Source of the DNA: Sphingomonadales bacterium
GTDB taxonomy: Bacteria; Pseudomonadota; Alphaproteobacteria; Sphingomonadales; Sphingomonadaceae
Length of the DNA stretch: 64,000 bases
Direction of reading: 5' to 3'
NCBI GenBank assembly: GCA_027488785.1
Contig: JAIYAY010000025.1
Location: 124,001-188,000 of the forward strand
Shown here in pieces: positions 27,374 to 36,545 of this stretch. The notes beneath the pieces were generated by a model. The model searched no databases. It had not been told where the DNA came from and saw only the letters and a list, made by a program, of their open reading frames with translations. Within the stretch, counting starts at the first letter, position 1. Each line of letters opens with the position of its first letter. Position numbers and translations under genes: made by a program.

Positions 27374-28033
27374 ATGTCGTTGGGCTTGCTTCAAAGATTT
27401 CTGCTGATTGCTGGCGTCTTTGCGCTGGCGTCGTGCGGTGGACGGGAAAAACCACAATCACCGCGATCCAGCGAGAGCATGATGTCGCAAAATGCCCGCC
27501 AATGCCTGGCTAACCTCAAGTCCAAATCGGTACGCTTTGCAGGACTGCCTAGCAAAAGTTTCGAAGGCGGATGCCGCATGATCGACACCATCAAGCTGAT
27601 GGACTTTGGCACGCCCACAACAAATTTGGGAGCAATGACCTGCCCACTTGCCTCAAGCTTTACCGATTGGGCGCGTTATGGCGTTGCGCCTGCAGCCAAG
27701 CACTATCTGGGCAGCGAGGTTGTGAAGATTGAAACCATGGGCACATTCAACTGCCGCGCTGTCAACGGCAGTAGGTCAGGTAAATTGTCTGAACATGCAT
27801 TTGCGAATGCCGTTGATGTATCCGCCTTTGTCCTGCGCGATGGACGGCGTGTATCCGTGCTGAACGGTTGGCGCGGGTCATCAGAAGAACGGGCATTTTT
27901 GCGCCGCTTACACCAGTCCGCCTGCAAGCGCTTTGGTACGGTTCTTGGCCCCGACTATAACGCCGCGCATGCAAACCATTTTCATTTCGATATGGCCCGT
28001 TCCATGGCCAACGGAACATCCTATTGCCGATAA
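27374..28033 (+). CDS. Extensin-family lipoprotein (putative peptidoglycan endopeptidase)
   Basis: The N-terminus (LLIAGVFALASC, lipid-modified Cys at about residue 21) marks a lipoprotein. The C-terminal half is the extensin-like domain of bacteria: SEHAFANAVDVSAFVL, VLNGWRG and AHANHFHFDMA, spaced like the zinc ligands of the LAS peptidases (VanY, MepA). Four or more cysteines in the domain may form disulfides in the periplasm. The name comes from plant extensin by database history; cell-wall cleavage is the likelier job. A 40-bp gap separates it from the downstream LOG gene on the same strand. Confidence 0.85.
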   Translation: MSLGLLQRFLLIAGVFALASCGGREKPQSPRSSESMMSQNARQCLANLKSKSVRFAGLPSKSFEGGCRMIDTIKLMDFGTPTTNLGAMTCPLASSFTDWARYGVAPAAKHYLGSEVVKIETMGTFNCRAVNGSRSGKLSEHAFANAVDVSAFVLRDGRRVSVLNGWRGSSEERAFLRRLHQSACKRFGTVLGPDYNAAHANHFHFDMARSMANGTSYCR

Positions 28034-28072
28034 GGGTGGCAAAACGGATGTCTCCACCCTACATGTAGGATA

Positions 28073-28939
28073 ATGACAGACACAAAAATTAACGATCGCC
28101 GCTTCTACAAAGCTCAGCAAGAAGCGGATTTTGCCGAAAAGCAACTCTCCACCCCCCAAACGCAAAGCAAGTCGTATCGACTGGCCTTTCAGGATACGGA
28201 CTTCCTACTGCGCGAAGACCTGCGCCCTGTTCGTTTCCAGCTAGAACTGCTCAAAACCGAAATGCTGCTTGATGAGGCGAATATCGGCTCGATGCTGGTC
28301 ATCTATGGATCCGCGCGTATTCCCGAGCCTGAGGCTGCGGACGCGATGCTTGCCGCTGCCGAAGGTGAGCGCGCAACGATCATAGCCGAGCGGATGCAGG
28401 AAAAGTCACGTTTCTACGACGAAGCGCGCCATTTGGCGCAATTGGCCGGAAAAGCCAACATTACTGATGAAGAAGGTCGTCGCCACTTTGTCGTCTGCTC
28501 CGGCGGTGGTCCATCGATCATGGAGGCCGCCAATCGCGGCGCACATGATGTGGGCGCAGAATCGGTTGGCCTGAATATCGTGTTGCCGCATGAGCAAGCC
28601 CCGAACTTGTTCGTGACACCGCGGTTGAGCTTTCAATTCCATTATTTCGCTTTGCGCAAAATGCACTTCTTGTTGCGCGCACGCGCCGTCGCGGTGTTCC
28701 CCGGCGGATTTGGCACATTTGATGAATTTTTTGAGCTGCTGACGCTGGTTCAAACCGGCAAGATCAAGAAGATGCCGATACTGCTATTCGGGCGCGAATT
28801 TTGGAACCGCGTCGTCAATTTTGAGGAGCTTATGCTCGAGGGCGTAATTAGCCCGCTTGATCTGGAGCTATTCCAGTTCGTAGAAACCGCAGAAGAGGCA
28901 TGGGGTGCCATCTGCGATTTCTACGAAGTGTTACATTGA
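28073..28939 (+). CDS. LOG-family Rossmann protein (long form)
   Basis: A member of the LOG/TIGR00730 family, whose characterised members hydrolyse nucleoside 5'-monophosphates to free base and ribose 5-phosphate. The signature PGGFGTFDEFFELLTL with FVVCSGGGPSIMEAANRGA is intact. At 288 residues it is the longer subtype, with an extra N-terminal helical region of about 90 residues and an insert rich in charged residues. A second, short LOG protein lies at 59587 in the carotenoid operon. The start is the ATG at 28073 preceded by GTAGGATA. Substrate unknown. Confidence 0.88.
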   Translation: MTDTKINDRRFYKAQQEADFAEKQLSTPQTQSKSYRLAFQDTDFLLREDLRPVRFQLELLKTEMLLDEANIGSMLVIYGSARIPEPEAADAMLAAAEGERATIIAERMQEKSRFYDEARHLAQLAGKANITDEEGRRHFVVCSGGGPSIMEAANRGAHDVGAESVGLNIVLPHEQAPNLFVTPRLSFQFHYFALRKMHFLLRARAVAVFPGGFGTFDEFFELLTLVQTGKIKKMPILLFGREFWNRVVNFEELMLEGVISPLDLELFQFVETAEEAWGAICDFYEVLH

Positions 28940-28949
28940 TGTAATCGGA

Positions 28950-29579
28950 TTACTTCGCCGGTGCTGGTGCGGCAGCAGCATCGGTTGTGGGCGCTGCGGC
29001 AGCTTCACCGGCTGCGGCATCGGCTGCTGCAGCATCAGCGGCAGGGGCTGCCGCCGCAGGCGGTGTTGGCAATGGCAAATTAGAACCTTGCGCGTTCATA
29101 TAAAAGATCAGGTTTGCGCGCTCTTCCGGATTGCTCAGGCCAGCAAAAGTCATCTTGGTACCCGGCGCATATTTCTTTGGGTTGGCCAACCATTTGTCCA
29201 TGCCTTCCCAATCCCAGTTACCTGGAATGCTTTTCAACGCGTCTGAATAGGCAAAACCAGGGACATGACCGTGCGCCTTACCCATTGATGCCCAGAGATT
29301 CGGGCCAATGCCGTTTGCGCCACCTTGGTTAATCGTGTGACAAGCCGCGCACTTCTTGAACGCCGCTTCGCCCTTGGCAATATCTGCTGTGGCAAGCAAC
29401 GTCGCAATTGGCACCGCAGCGGCACCACCAGCTGCACCGGCGTCTTCAACAACGACGGCGAAGCCTTCTTTCTCGGGCGCCTCTGCTTTAAAGTACATTC
29501 CCGTGACGATGCTTAGTCCAAGCGCGACGATGCCGCCTGCCAAAACCCAGCCAGCTATTGTGTTACTACGATCATCCAT
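28950..29579 (-). CDS. Membrane-anchored c-type cytochrome
   Basis: A 209-residue cytochrome c of the c552/CycM class. The uncleaved N-terminal helix (residues about 9-29) anchors the haem domain in the periplasm. The single haem site is CAACH at 77-81, with the axial methionine in GTKMTFAGL, and LNQGG/IGPNLW-type loops around it. It would pass electrons from the bc1 complex to a terminal oxidase. Oddly, the last 45 or so residues are an alanine/proline-rich low-complexity tail ending APAK, not part of the usual fold. It is convergent with the LOG gene, 10 bp apart. Confidence 0.9.
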   Translation of the reverse strand: MDDRSNTIAGWVLAGGIVALGLSIVTGMYFKAEAPEKEGFAVVVEDAGAAGGAAAVPIATLLATADIAKGEAAFKKCAACHTINQGGANGIGPNLWASMGKAHGHVPGFAYSDALKSIPGNWDWEGMDKWLANPKKYAPGTKMTFAGLSNPEERANLIFYMNAQGSNLPLPTPPAAAAPAADAAAADAAAGEAAAAPTTDAAAAPAPAK

Positions 29580-29725
29580 TGTTTATCAGCCTTGAAAGTG
29601 CGTTAAAACACCGGCGCAGAATGACGGCCGGTCTGACTGGCCCCTCTAATGACGAGTGCTACGCCGTGCAAGTGCCCAAATCCACACTTGCTCGATAAGT
29701 CTGCCTATCCTAACGCGTTTCCCGC

Positions 29726-30619
29726 ATGAACAGTTATCCCGCGCCCGCACTGGCCATCGTCAAAGACATGACGATTGCCGCACATGAAAATCCTGCAAAA
29801 GCGATTGCCTTTCAGGGCGCGCCTGGTGCGAACTCGCATTTGGCGGCGTTAGAATATGACGCCGATTGCTTACCCCTGCCCTGTTTCTCGTTCGAAGATG
29901 CCATTGATGCGGTAAAGGACGGAAAAGCCGCGTGCGCGATTATACCTATCGAAAATTCGCTGCATGGCCGCGTTGCAGACATCCACTTTCTGCTACCAGA
30001 ATCAGGTCTCAGCATAATTGCTGAACATTTTATGAAGATTCGCCATTGCCTCATGGCAAAATCGGCAGATGCCACGCTCAAAACCGCTATGAGTCATCCG
30101 CAAGCGCTGGGCCAATGTCGACATTTTTTACGCGCAAATGGGATTATCCCTGTCGCTTATGCAGATACTGCGGCGGCAGCGGCATTTGTCGCTGCTAATG
30201 ACGACCCGTCGGCTGCGGCCATTGCGCCCCCGATTGCCGCGGATCTATATGGCCTTGTTGCCATTAACAACGCCGTGCAAGACGATGACAGCAACACCAC
30301 CCGGTTCGTCGTCCTTTCGCGCGCGCCGGCCGCGCGAAGCAGCCTGACCGGCACGTTAATGACCACGCTCATTTTTGAGGTGAAGAACATCCCCGCGGCT
30401 TTGTACAAGGCGATGGGTGGCTTTGCGACCAACGGCGTCAATATGACGAAGTTGGAAAGCTATCAAAACGGCGCCAGTTTTGCCGCAACTGAGTTTTTCG
30501 CCGATATCGAAGGCGCACCCGGTGACCCTGCCGTGGATCGCGCACTCGAAGAACTGCGCTTCCACTGCAACTCGGTCCGCTTGCTCGGGACCTATATGCA
30601 AACCCGCGAACGGGGTTGA
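29726..30619 (+). CDS. pheA: Prephenate dehydratase
   Basis: This enzyme turns prephenate into phenylpyruvate in phenylalanine synthesis. The dehydratase domain (residues about 25-205) has AFQGAPGANSHLAAL, IIPIENSLHGRVADIHFLL and the catalytic NTTRFVVLS. The C-terminal ACT domain (about 215-295, with GVNMTKLESYQNGASF) gives phenylalanine feedback; its ESxQ-type motif is the known phenylalanine-binding element. There is no chorismate mutase domain, so it is the monofunctional form usual in alphaproteobacteria. No good ribosome site precedes the ATG at 29726; an alternative start is MTIAAHENP 14 codons in. Confidence 0.95.
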   Translation: MNSYPAPALAIVKDMTIAAHENPAKAIAFQGAPGANSHLAALEYDADCLPLPCFSFEDAIDAVKDGKAACAIIPIENSLHGRVADIHFLLPESGLSIIAEHFMKIRHCLMAKSADATLKTAMSHPQALGQCRHFLRANGIIPVAYADTAAAAAFVAANDDPSAAAIAPPIAADLYGLVAINNAVQDDDSNTTRFVVLSRAPAARSSLTGTLMTTLIFEVKNIPAALYKAMGGFATNGVNMTKLESYQNGASFAATEFFADIEGAPGDPAVDRALEELRFHCNSVRLLGTYMQTRERG

Positions 30620-30693
30620 AGCCGTCGGGAACGGTTTTAAGGCTTGTCTTTGCCTACAAACTTTCTCCGTCATCGCAGCGCAGGGTGGCAGTT

Positions 30694-33510
30694 TTAGTGG
30701 GCTGCCCCCCAGCTTGGCCCAATGCCGATTTCAATGCCCAGCGGGACTGTAAGCTTCACTAAAGGCTCGGCTGCGTTCGCCATGACATTGCGAATGACCT
30801 CGCTGGCGGCAGCGACGTCTGCCTCTGGCAATTCAAACACCAGTTCATCATGCACCTGCAGCAGCATTTTCACATGGCCCAGCCCGGCGGTGTCCAACGC
30901 TGGCCCCATTTGCACCATCGCGCGTTTAATGATGTCGGCGCTCGTGCCCTGAATTGGGGCATTGATGGCGGCGCGTTCGCTGCCCTGCCGTTCGGCTTGA
31001 TTGGGTGATGTTATCCGCGGGAACCATGTTTTGCGGCCAAAAAGGGTTGTCGAATGACCGCAGTCACGCACGGTCGTCATCGTTTCCTGGATATAATTGG
31101 AAATACCAGGGAAGCGTTTGAAATAAGCGTCGATGAGTGCCTGTGCCTCTTCTGGGGAAGATTCTAGCCGCTTGGACAGGCCCCAGCGGGAAATACCATA
31201 AAGGATCGAGAAGTTGATCGTTTTGGCGCGCCCGCGCGTGTCGCGGTTGACTTCACCAAATAGCTCAAGCGCCGTGCGGGCGTGGATGTCCTCGCCTTTT
31301 TCAAAGGCGTCCCGCAAGGGTTCAACATCGGCAAAATGCGCCGCCAAACGCAGTTCGATTTGGCTATAGTCTGCTGACAAAATGACATTGCCGGGTTCCG
31401 CGACAAATGCATCCCTGATTTGACGCCCCGTTTCGGTGCGGATCGGGATGTTTTGCAAATTGGGATCGGTAGACGACAAGCGCCCGGTTTGTGCGCCAAC
31501 AAGGCTGTAGCTTGTGTGCACACGGCCGGTTTTGGGGTCAATCTGCTGTTGCAGGCTGTCGGTATAGGTTGATTTCAGCTTCGCCAATTGCCGCCAGTCG
31601 AGCACTTTGCGCGCGATCTGTATGCCCTGCCCCGCAAGGTCCTCCAACACCGTCACATCGGTCGAATATTGCCCCGACTTGCCCTTTTTTCCGCCCTTAT
31701 AACCCATTTTGCTAAACAGGATCTCGCCCAATTGCTGTGGACTGCCAATGGTAAAGGCTTGCCCTGCAAGTCCGTGAATGTCCTTTTCGAGCAATTCCAT
31801 TTGCGCGGCAAATTCGGACGACAGGCGCGACAGCGCGGTGCGGTCCACCTTGATACCGACACATTCCATTTTTGACAGCACCGGCACCAATGGACGGTCC
31901 ACGAGTTCGTAAACACTCGTCGCTTTTTCGGGGCTCAATCGCAATTTCAAATGGTGCCACAGGCGCAACGTCACATCGGCATCCTCGGCCGCGTAGCGGG
32001 TCGCGTCGGAAAGAGGCACGGCGGCAAAACCAATTTGGCTTTTGCCCGTGCCTGTCACGCTTTTGTAGGAAATGCATTCATGCCCCAAATGCACCTTGGA
32101 CAACTCATCCATGCCATGTGCCTGACGCCCGGCATCCAGGGCAAAGCTCATCACCATTGTGTCGTCATAGGGCGTGATGTGTACATTGTGACGGGCGAGC
32201 ACCGACATGTCATATTTCAAATTCTGGCCGATTTTGAGGACGCTTGGGTCGCAGAGCAGCGGGCGTAACTTGGCCAGCGCGGCTTCCATTGGAATTTGGG
32301 TTGGGCGTTCCGCGAACATGTCGGTGCCACCATGCGCCAAGGGCACATAACATGCCTCACCGGGGGCGACCGCGAGGCTGAAGCCCACAAGGTTTGCGCT
32401 CGCGGCCTGCAAGCTATCGGTTTCGGTGTCAAAACCCAAGGTGCCGGTCTCGCACGCGCGGGCAATCCAATGGTCCAAACGGGCGATGTCCGTGACGCAT
32501 TCATAACTGGAGGTATCAATTGCCGGCATCGGCGCAGGAGCGGCGGACACCCCTGTTACCGGCGCGCGTTCTGCTCCGTCGCCTGCGCGCATGGCCTTGG
32601 GGTTGCCCGCAATCGCCTTATTGGCAGCCGCAGTGTCGGCGACATGCCCAATACGCTTCAACAGCGAATTAAACCCGTGATGCTGCAAAAACGCGGCCAG
32701 AGGTTCTTCGGGGATAGCGCCCAAAGCCATGTCTTCCATGGCAATCGGCAAGGGGCAGTCGTCTTTTAACGTTACCAGCACCTTCGACAATCGCGCCTTT
32801 TCCGCATGCTCGATCAAATTGTCGCGCATTTTGGATGGCTTCATATCGGGTGCGGCGGCCAATACGCTTTCAAGATCGCCAAATTCCTGAATCAGCTTGG
32901 TCGCGGTTTTTGGTCCAACGCCGGGAACGCCGGGGACATTGTCGACACTGTCGCCCATCAGCGCGAGCACATCGCCGACCTTTCCCGGACCGACACCGAA
33001 TTTCTCGAATACTTCTTCAGAACGGATGCGTTCGTTTTTCATCGTATCGAACATGTCGATGGACGGTTCGACAAGTTGCATCAGATCCTTGTCGCTGCTG
33101 ACGATGGTGACATGCCAACCGGCTGCGCTCGCCGCTTTGGCATAGCTTGCGATCATGTCGTCGGCTTCGACATCTTCTTCTTCAATCAATGGCAGGGAAA
33201 ATGCGCGCGTCGCGTCGCGGATCATCGGAAATTGCGGTTTGAGATCTTCGGGCGGGTCGGGACGATGCGCCTTATATTGGTCATAAATCCGGTTGCGGAA
33301 TGTCTGGCTGGATTTATCCAACACCACGGCCATATGCGTCGGGCCATCGGCCTGATTCAAATCGTCGGCTAGCTTCCACAGCATCGTTGTATAGCCATAG
33401 ACAGCACCAACCGGTTCGCCATGCTTGTTGGTCAGCGGAGGCAGCCGGTGATAGGCGCGGAATATATAAGCGGAGCCGTCAACGAGATAGAGATGCTTTT
33501 GGTCAGACAT
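30694..33510 (-). CDS. polA: DNA polymerase I
   Basis: PolA fills gaps and removes RNA primers. At 938 residues it has all three parts: a 5'-3' nuclease (about 1-300, MSDQKHLYLVDGSAYIFRAY and the helix-hairpin-helix GVPGVGPKTATKLI), a 3'-5' exonuclease (about 330-520, with GFDTETDSL showing intact metal-binding Asp/Glu) and the polymerase (DYSQIELRLAAH motif A, KTINFSILYG motif B, QVHDELVFE motif C). The start at 33510 lacks a Shine-Dalgarno sequence but has GCTATCGCAGTGTC directly upstream, the same 14 nt as before the M17 aminopeptidase, which may indicate a leaderless transcript. Confidence 0.97.
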   Translation of the reverse strand: MSDQKHLYLVDGSAYIFRAYHRLPPLTNKHGEPVGAVYGYTTMLWKLADDLNQADGPTHMAVVLDKSSQTFRNRIYDQYKAHRPDPPEDLKPQFPMIRDATRAFSLPLIEEEDVEADDMIASYAKAASAAGWHVTIVSSDKDLMQLVEPSIDMFDTMKNERIRSEEVFEKFGVGPGKVGDVLALMGDSVDNVPGVPGVGPKTATKLIQEFGDLESVLAAAPDMKPSKMRDNLIEHAEKARLSKVLVTLKDDCPLPIAMEDMALGAIPEEPLAAFLQHHGFNSLLKRIGHVADTAAANKAIAGNPKAMRAGDGAERAPVTGVSAAPAPMPAIDTSSYECVTDIARLDHWIARACETGTLGFDTETDSLQAASANLVGFSLAVAPGEACYVPLAHGGTDMFAERPTQIPMEAALAKLRPLLCDPSVLKIGQNLKYDMSVLARHNVHITPYDDTMVMSFALDAGRQAHGMDELSKVHLGHECISYKSVTGTGKSQIGFAAVPLSDATRYAAEDADVTLRLWHHLKLRLSPEKATSVYELVDRPLVPVLSKMECVGIKVDRTALSRLSSEFAAQMELLEKDIHGLAGQAFTIGSPQQLGEILFSKMGYKGGKKGKSGQYSTDVTVLEDLAGQGIQIARKVLDWRQLAKLKSTYTDSLQQQIDPKTGRVHTSYSLVGAQTGRLSSTDPNLQNIPIRTETGRQIRDAFVAEPGNVILSADYSQIELRLAAHFADVEPLRDAFEKGEDIHARTALELFGEVNRDTRGRAKTINFSILYGISRWGLSKRLESSPEEAQALIDAYFKRFPGISNYIQETMTTVRDCGHSTTLFGRKTWFPRITSPNQAERQGSERAAINAPIQGTSADIIKRAMVQMGPALDTAGLGHVKMLLQVHDELVFELPEADVAAASEVIRNVMANAAEPLVKLTVPLGIEIGIGPSWGAAH

Positions 33511-33579
33511 GACACTGCGATAGCAGCCCGTTTTGGCCAAGTCTTTTGCTAATTTACCGCTTTGCCATTGTGCAGTAAT

Positions 33580-34458
33580 TTAGCGGGATCCGCGCCACAA
33601 GATCAGCCCGCTGGCGACGATGATGCACGCCCCCGCAAGCGAGGTTAGGTCCGGCCAATCGCCAAATAATAGGATGCCCAAGCCAACCGCTATCAAAAGC
33701 TGGACATAGGTCATGGGTGCAATTTCTGCGGCGGATGCGCGTGTCGTGGCCATATATATCAACCAATGGGCAAAGCTGGCGGTGATGGCAACCAACGTGC
33801 ATCGCGCGATAATTGTCCAATCGGGTACACCGACATGCAGTGCCTCCACGCCCGAAAAATGGCCAATAATGGCAGCGCAAAGCACGAAGGGCACCGCAAG
33901 GGACGCCACCAAAAATTGCATAAGTAATGGAGAACCTGTCCCCGCTACGGCACGATTGCCAATTATCATGAACGCCATGCTCATTGCCGCCGCCAGCGGC
34001 AGTAATGCGACCCAGCCCAACTCCATAACATTAGGGCGCATGATCATCAGCACACCGCCAAAGGCCACAAAAATGGCAACCCATTTCGTGGCATTGATAC
34101 GTTCGTGGAGGAAGATAGCGCTAAAAATCGCTGTTATCATGGGGCTGGTAAAGCCGATAGCCGTTGCGTCGGCCAAAGGCATGAGGAAAATCGACGAGAA
34201 AAAACAGATGGTCGCCATGGCCACCGAAAATCCCCGCAACAACTGCACTTTGGGCATGGGCATAGCAAAACCTTGCCGCCCTTCCTTCAGGAATAGCAAA
34301 GCGCCAAGACCTATGGCGCCAATAGAATAGCGCAGCGCAGCGACAGCGGTGCCGGGCCATGCCCCTGCGATTGATTTGATGACCGCATCGCCGATCGACA
34401 AAAGTGCAAAACCGCACAAAGCGTATAACAGGCCAGACCGGGCCGAGGATGATGTCAC
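33580..34458 (-). CDS. EamA/DMT-family transporter
   Basis: A 292-residue integral membrane protein with ten predicted helices in two EamA repeats (residues about 5-140 and 150-290). Typical segments are GFTSPMITAIFSAIFLHERI at the end of repeat 1 and APMTYVQLLIAVGLGILLFGDWPD in repeat 2. Members export metabolites or amino acids; substrates cannot be told from sequence. It lies between polA and a separate nitrilase operon. Confidence 0.88.
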   Translation of the reverse strand: MTSSSARSGLLYALCGFALLSIGDAVIKSIAGAWPGTAVAALRYSIGAIGLGALLFLKEGRQGFAMPMPKVQLLRGFSVAMATICFFSSIFLMPLADATAIGFTSPMITAIFSAIFLHERINATKWVAIFVAFGGVLMIMRPNVMELGWVALLPLAAAMSMAFMIIGNRAVAGTGSPLLMQFLVASLAVPFVLCAAIIGHFSGVEALHVGVPDWTIIARCTLVAITASFAHWLIYMATTRASAAEIAPMTYVQLLIAVGLGILLFGDWPDLTSLAGACIIVASGLILWRGSR

Positions 34459-34583
34459 GAAATTTCCCCAATAGATGCGCCGCCTTAATCTGCTTTATCC
34501 GGAATGAAAAGCAACGCAATCGTCGTGCCATTTCTATGCAGGATGACGCCAGTTTCCAGCTATGATAAACGACTTTTGCAAAC

Positions 34584-34597
34584 CCCTTTGGCAAGGG
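34584..34597 (-). terminator. Weak hairpin after the small membrane protein gene
   Basis: CCCTT-TGGC-AAGGG (5-bp stem) lies 11 bp past the stop at 34608 on the minus strand and is followed by GTTTGC. It is a poor candidate terminator. Confidence 0.3.
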
Positions 34598-34607
34598 TCA
34601 GCGCCGT

Positions 34608-34823
34608 TTAAAGGCCCTTAATCGCCAGCGCTACCGACAGGACAGTTACCAGCACTGAAAACACGGTAATGGCTGTCCATGGCATGAACCCCACATCGTC
34701 AATATTGGCACGATTATGTCGGCGTCGATCTGCCAGGCTGCTGACCAATACCACCAACGCAGACATCAGGGATAAAGACGCCCACAGATGATCTTGCCAA
34801 ATAAATTGCTCGAACGCGTGCAT
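34608..34823 (-). CDS. Small membrane protein next to nitrilase gene
   Basis: A 71-residue protein with two hydrophobic helices (SLSLMSALVVLVSSL and WTAITVFSVLVTVLSVALAI) around a basic loop DRRRHNRAN. The ATG at 34823 has AAGG about 9 nt before it and follows the amidase gene by 21 bp, so the two are probably cotranscribed. I do not recognise a family. Confidence 0.65.
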   Translation of the reverse strand: MHAFEQFIWQDHLWASLSLMSALVVLVSSLADRRRHNRANIDDVGFMPWTAITVFSVLVTVLSVALAIKGL

Positions 34824-34844
34824 AGGATGGCCCTTAATGCGGAT

Positions 34845-35672
34845 TTATTCTGCAATAAAGGGTGAAGGAATGTTCCGCCGATTTGCGTGCACAGGAATCT
34901 GTTTTCGGACCCTCTTGATGCTGTCGAGATCGAGATCGACCCAGGCCAGTCCAGGCAAGCCACCCATATCGAGCAATATTGTGCCCCATGGGTCAACCAC
35001 GAGCGAATGCCCATAAGTTTGCCGACCGTCTTCATGAACACCGCATTGCGCCGCAGCGATAACGAATGCAGCGCTTTCAATCGCCCGTGCGCGCAATAGC
35101 GTATGCCAATGCGCCTCACCTGTGGGAACGGTAAAGGCAGAAGGCAGCGTAATGATATCTACGCTCGATTTGGCATATGCACTGAACAAATCGGGAAAGC
35201 GCATATCATAGCAAATCGCGAGCCCCATCTGACCAAGGGGCGTTTGAACCACCACGGGCTGCTCTCCGCCAACATAAGCCGATGACTCACGCCACGTTTC
35301 ACCAGAAGCCAAATCAACATCAAAGAGATGCATTTTATCGTAACGGGCGGCAATTGCGCCGTCAGGAGAGATTATGATGCTGCGATTGGCGAACTTGTCC
35401 GCGCCGTCATCCAGTATGGGCATGGAACCGATATGCACCCATATCCGATATCGGGCGGCCGCCGCGATAAGTCTTTGCAGAGCCATGCTGTGGGTTTCGT
35501 CCGCCATATGCTTGCGGGCGCGGGCGCGGTCACGATCAACCAGTAGCGCCATTTCTGGCGCAAAATACATCAACGCGCCGTTTTCAGCTGCTTTAGCAAG
35601 TGCGTATTCCATGTCCGAAGCGTTGCGCATCGGGTCAATGCAACTGGTCATTTGATGCAAGGCTATGCGCAT
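34845..35672 (-). CDS. Carbon-nitrogen hydrolase (nitrilase/omega-amidase class)
   Basis: The nitrilase superfamily catalytic triad is present: E40 in MYFAPEMALL, Lys in ARYDKMHLFDVDL and Cys in GLAICYDMRFPDLF. At 275 residues with no extra domains it fits the Nit2/omega-amidase or deaminated-glutathione amidase branch, which cleaves amides such as 2-oxoglutaramate or repairs deaminated glutathione. A glutaredoxin gene, often next to this branch in proteobacteria, is not here. A small membrane protein follows. Confidence 0.88.
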   Translation of the reverse strand: MRIALHQMTSCIDPMRNASDMEYALAKAAENGALMYFAPEMALLVDRDRARARKHMADETHSMALQRLIAAAARYRIWVHIGSMPILDDGADKFANRSIIISPDGAIAARYDKMHLFDVDLASGETWRESSAYVGGEQPVVVQTPLGQMGLAICYDMRFPDLFSAYAKSSVDIITLPSAFTVPTGEAHWHTLLRARAIESAAFVIAAAQCGVHEDGRQTYGHSLVVDPWGTILLDMGGLPGLAWVDLDLDSIKRVRKQIPVHANRRNIPSPFIAE

Positions 35673-35883
35673 AAAAACCTGATGGATCTTAACTCAATGG
35701 AAAATGACGTCGCTGGCGGGTATTCATTTCACTGCGCAAGCAACATTGCAAGAAATATGCAACGCTCCGGAAATCCTCGATCAAGCGAAGCTGCCTGACG
35801 AGGGCATGGATAAGGCAAAAACAAGATAACGAAGCAGCTCATCATGCTCGTGACCGGCGATTTTCAGACCACCTAATCGCTTA
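35673..35883. other. Intergenic region upstream of hslV
   Basis: About 210 bp between the divergent amidase and hslV, ahead of the hslV promoter. I see no coding frame, repeat or RNA gene in it. Confidence 0.4.
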
Positions 35884-35919
35884 CTTGCGCTTTCGGCGGA
35901 TGTTTCCCATATCTTGGGG
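35884..35919 (+). promoter_or_regulatory. Heat-shock (RpoH-type) promoter of hslVU
   Basis: CTTGCG at 35884-35889 and CCCATATCTT at 35906-35915 match the alphaproteobacterial RpoH pattern CTTG-N17/18-CYTATNT closely; 18 bases lie between CTTG and CCCATATCTT. The -10 ends only 5-6 nt before the ATG, so transcription would start at or next to the start codon. Confidence 0.65.
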
Positions 35920-36486
35920 ATGGAAACACAATCTCACGCAAATCCCGTAGCATGGTACGGCACCACCATATTATCCGTCCGCAAAAATGGCAAAGTAGTC
36001 ATCGCTGGCGATGGCCAAGTATCGATGGGCCAGACAGTGATGAAGCCAAATGCCAAAAAGGTGCGGCAATTGCATGATGGTTCCGTCATTGGCGGGTTCG
36101 CAGGGGCGACAGCCGATGCCTTCACGCTTTTCGAGAGGCTTGAGCGCAAGCTTGAACAGCATCGTGGGCAATTGATGCGCGCGGCGGTCGAATTGGCAAA
36201 GGATTGGCGGACCGACAAATATCTCCGCAATTTAGAAGCGATGATGATTGTCGCGGACAAGGATGTGACTTTGATCCTGACGGGCAATGGCGATGTACTT
36301 GAGCCCAATGACGGCATTGCGGCAATTGGATCGGGGGGAAATTACGCTTTATCAGCCGCCCGTGCACTTGCCGATTATGAGGCAGACGCGGAAAAAATGG
36401 CGCGACATGCCATGCAAGTTGCCGCCGAAATCTGTGTCTATACCAATGACCATCTGACGGTCGAAACCTTGGATAGTGCGCAGTAA
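35920..36486 (+). CDS. hslV: HslV ATP-dependent protease subunit
   Basis: HslV is the threonine-protease core of the HslUV (ClpQY) chaperone-protease. A short propeptide ending WYG precedes the catalytic Thr of [19 protein letters not shown], the N-terminus of the mature subunit. Other family segments are [16 protein letters not shown] and [17 protein letters not shown] prefer the ATG at 35920 to the TTG 6 nt upstream. It is followed after 59 bp by hslU. The heat-shock-like promoter in front fits its role in removing misfolded proteins. Confidence 0.95.
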   Translation: METQSHANPVAWYGTTILSVRKNGKVVIAGDGQVSMGQTVMKPNAKKVRQLHDGSVIGGFAGATADAFTLFERLERKLEQHRGQLMRAAVELAKDWRTDKYLRNLEAMMIVADKDVTLILTGNGDVLEPNDGIAAIGSGGNYALSAARALADYEADAEKMARHAMQVAAEICVYTNDHLTVETLDSAQ

Positions 36487-36545
36487 ACAACCGTCACTCG
36501 CCCGATTCACTTGAACGCCGTTCGCAACTTCCCATTTAGGTCGTA

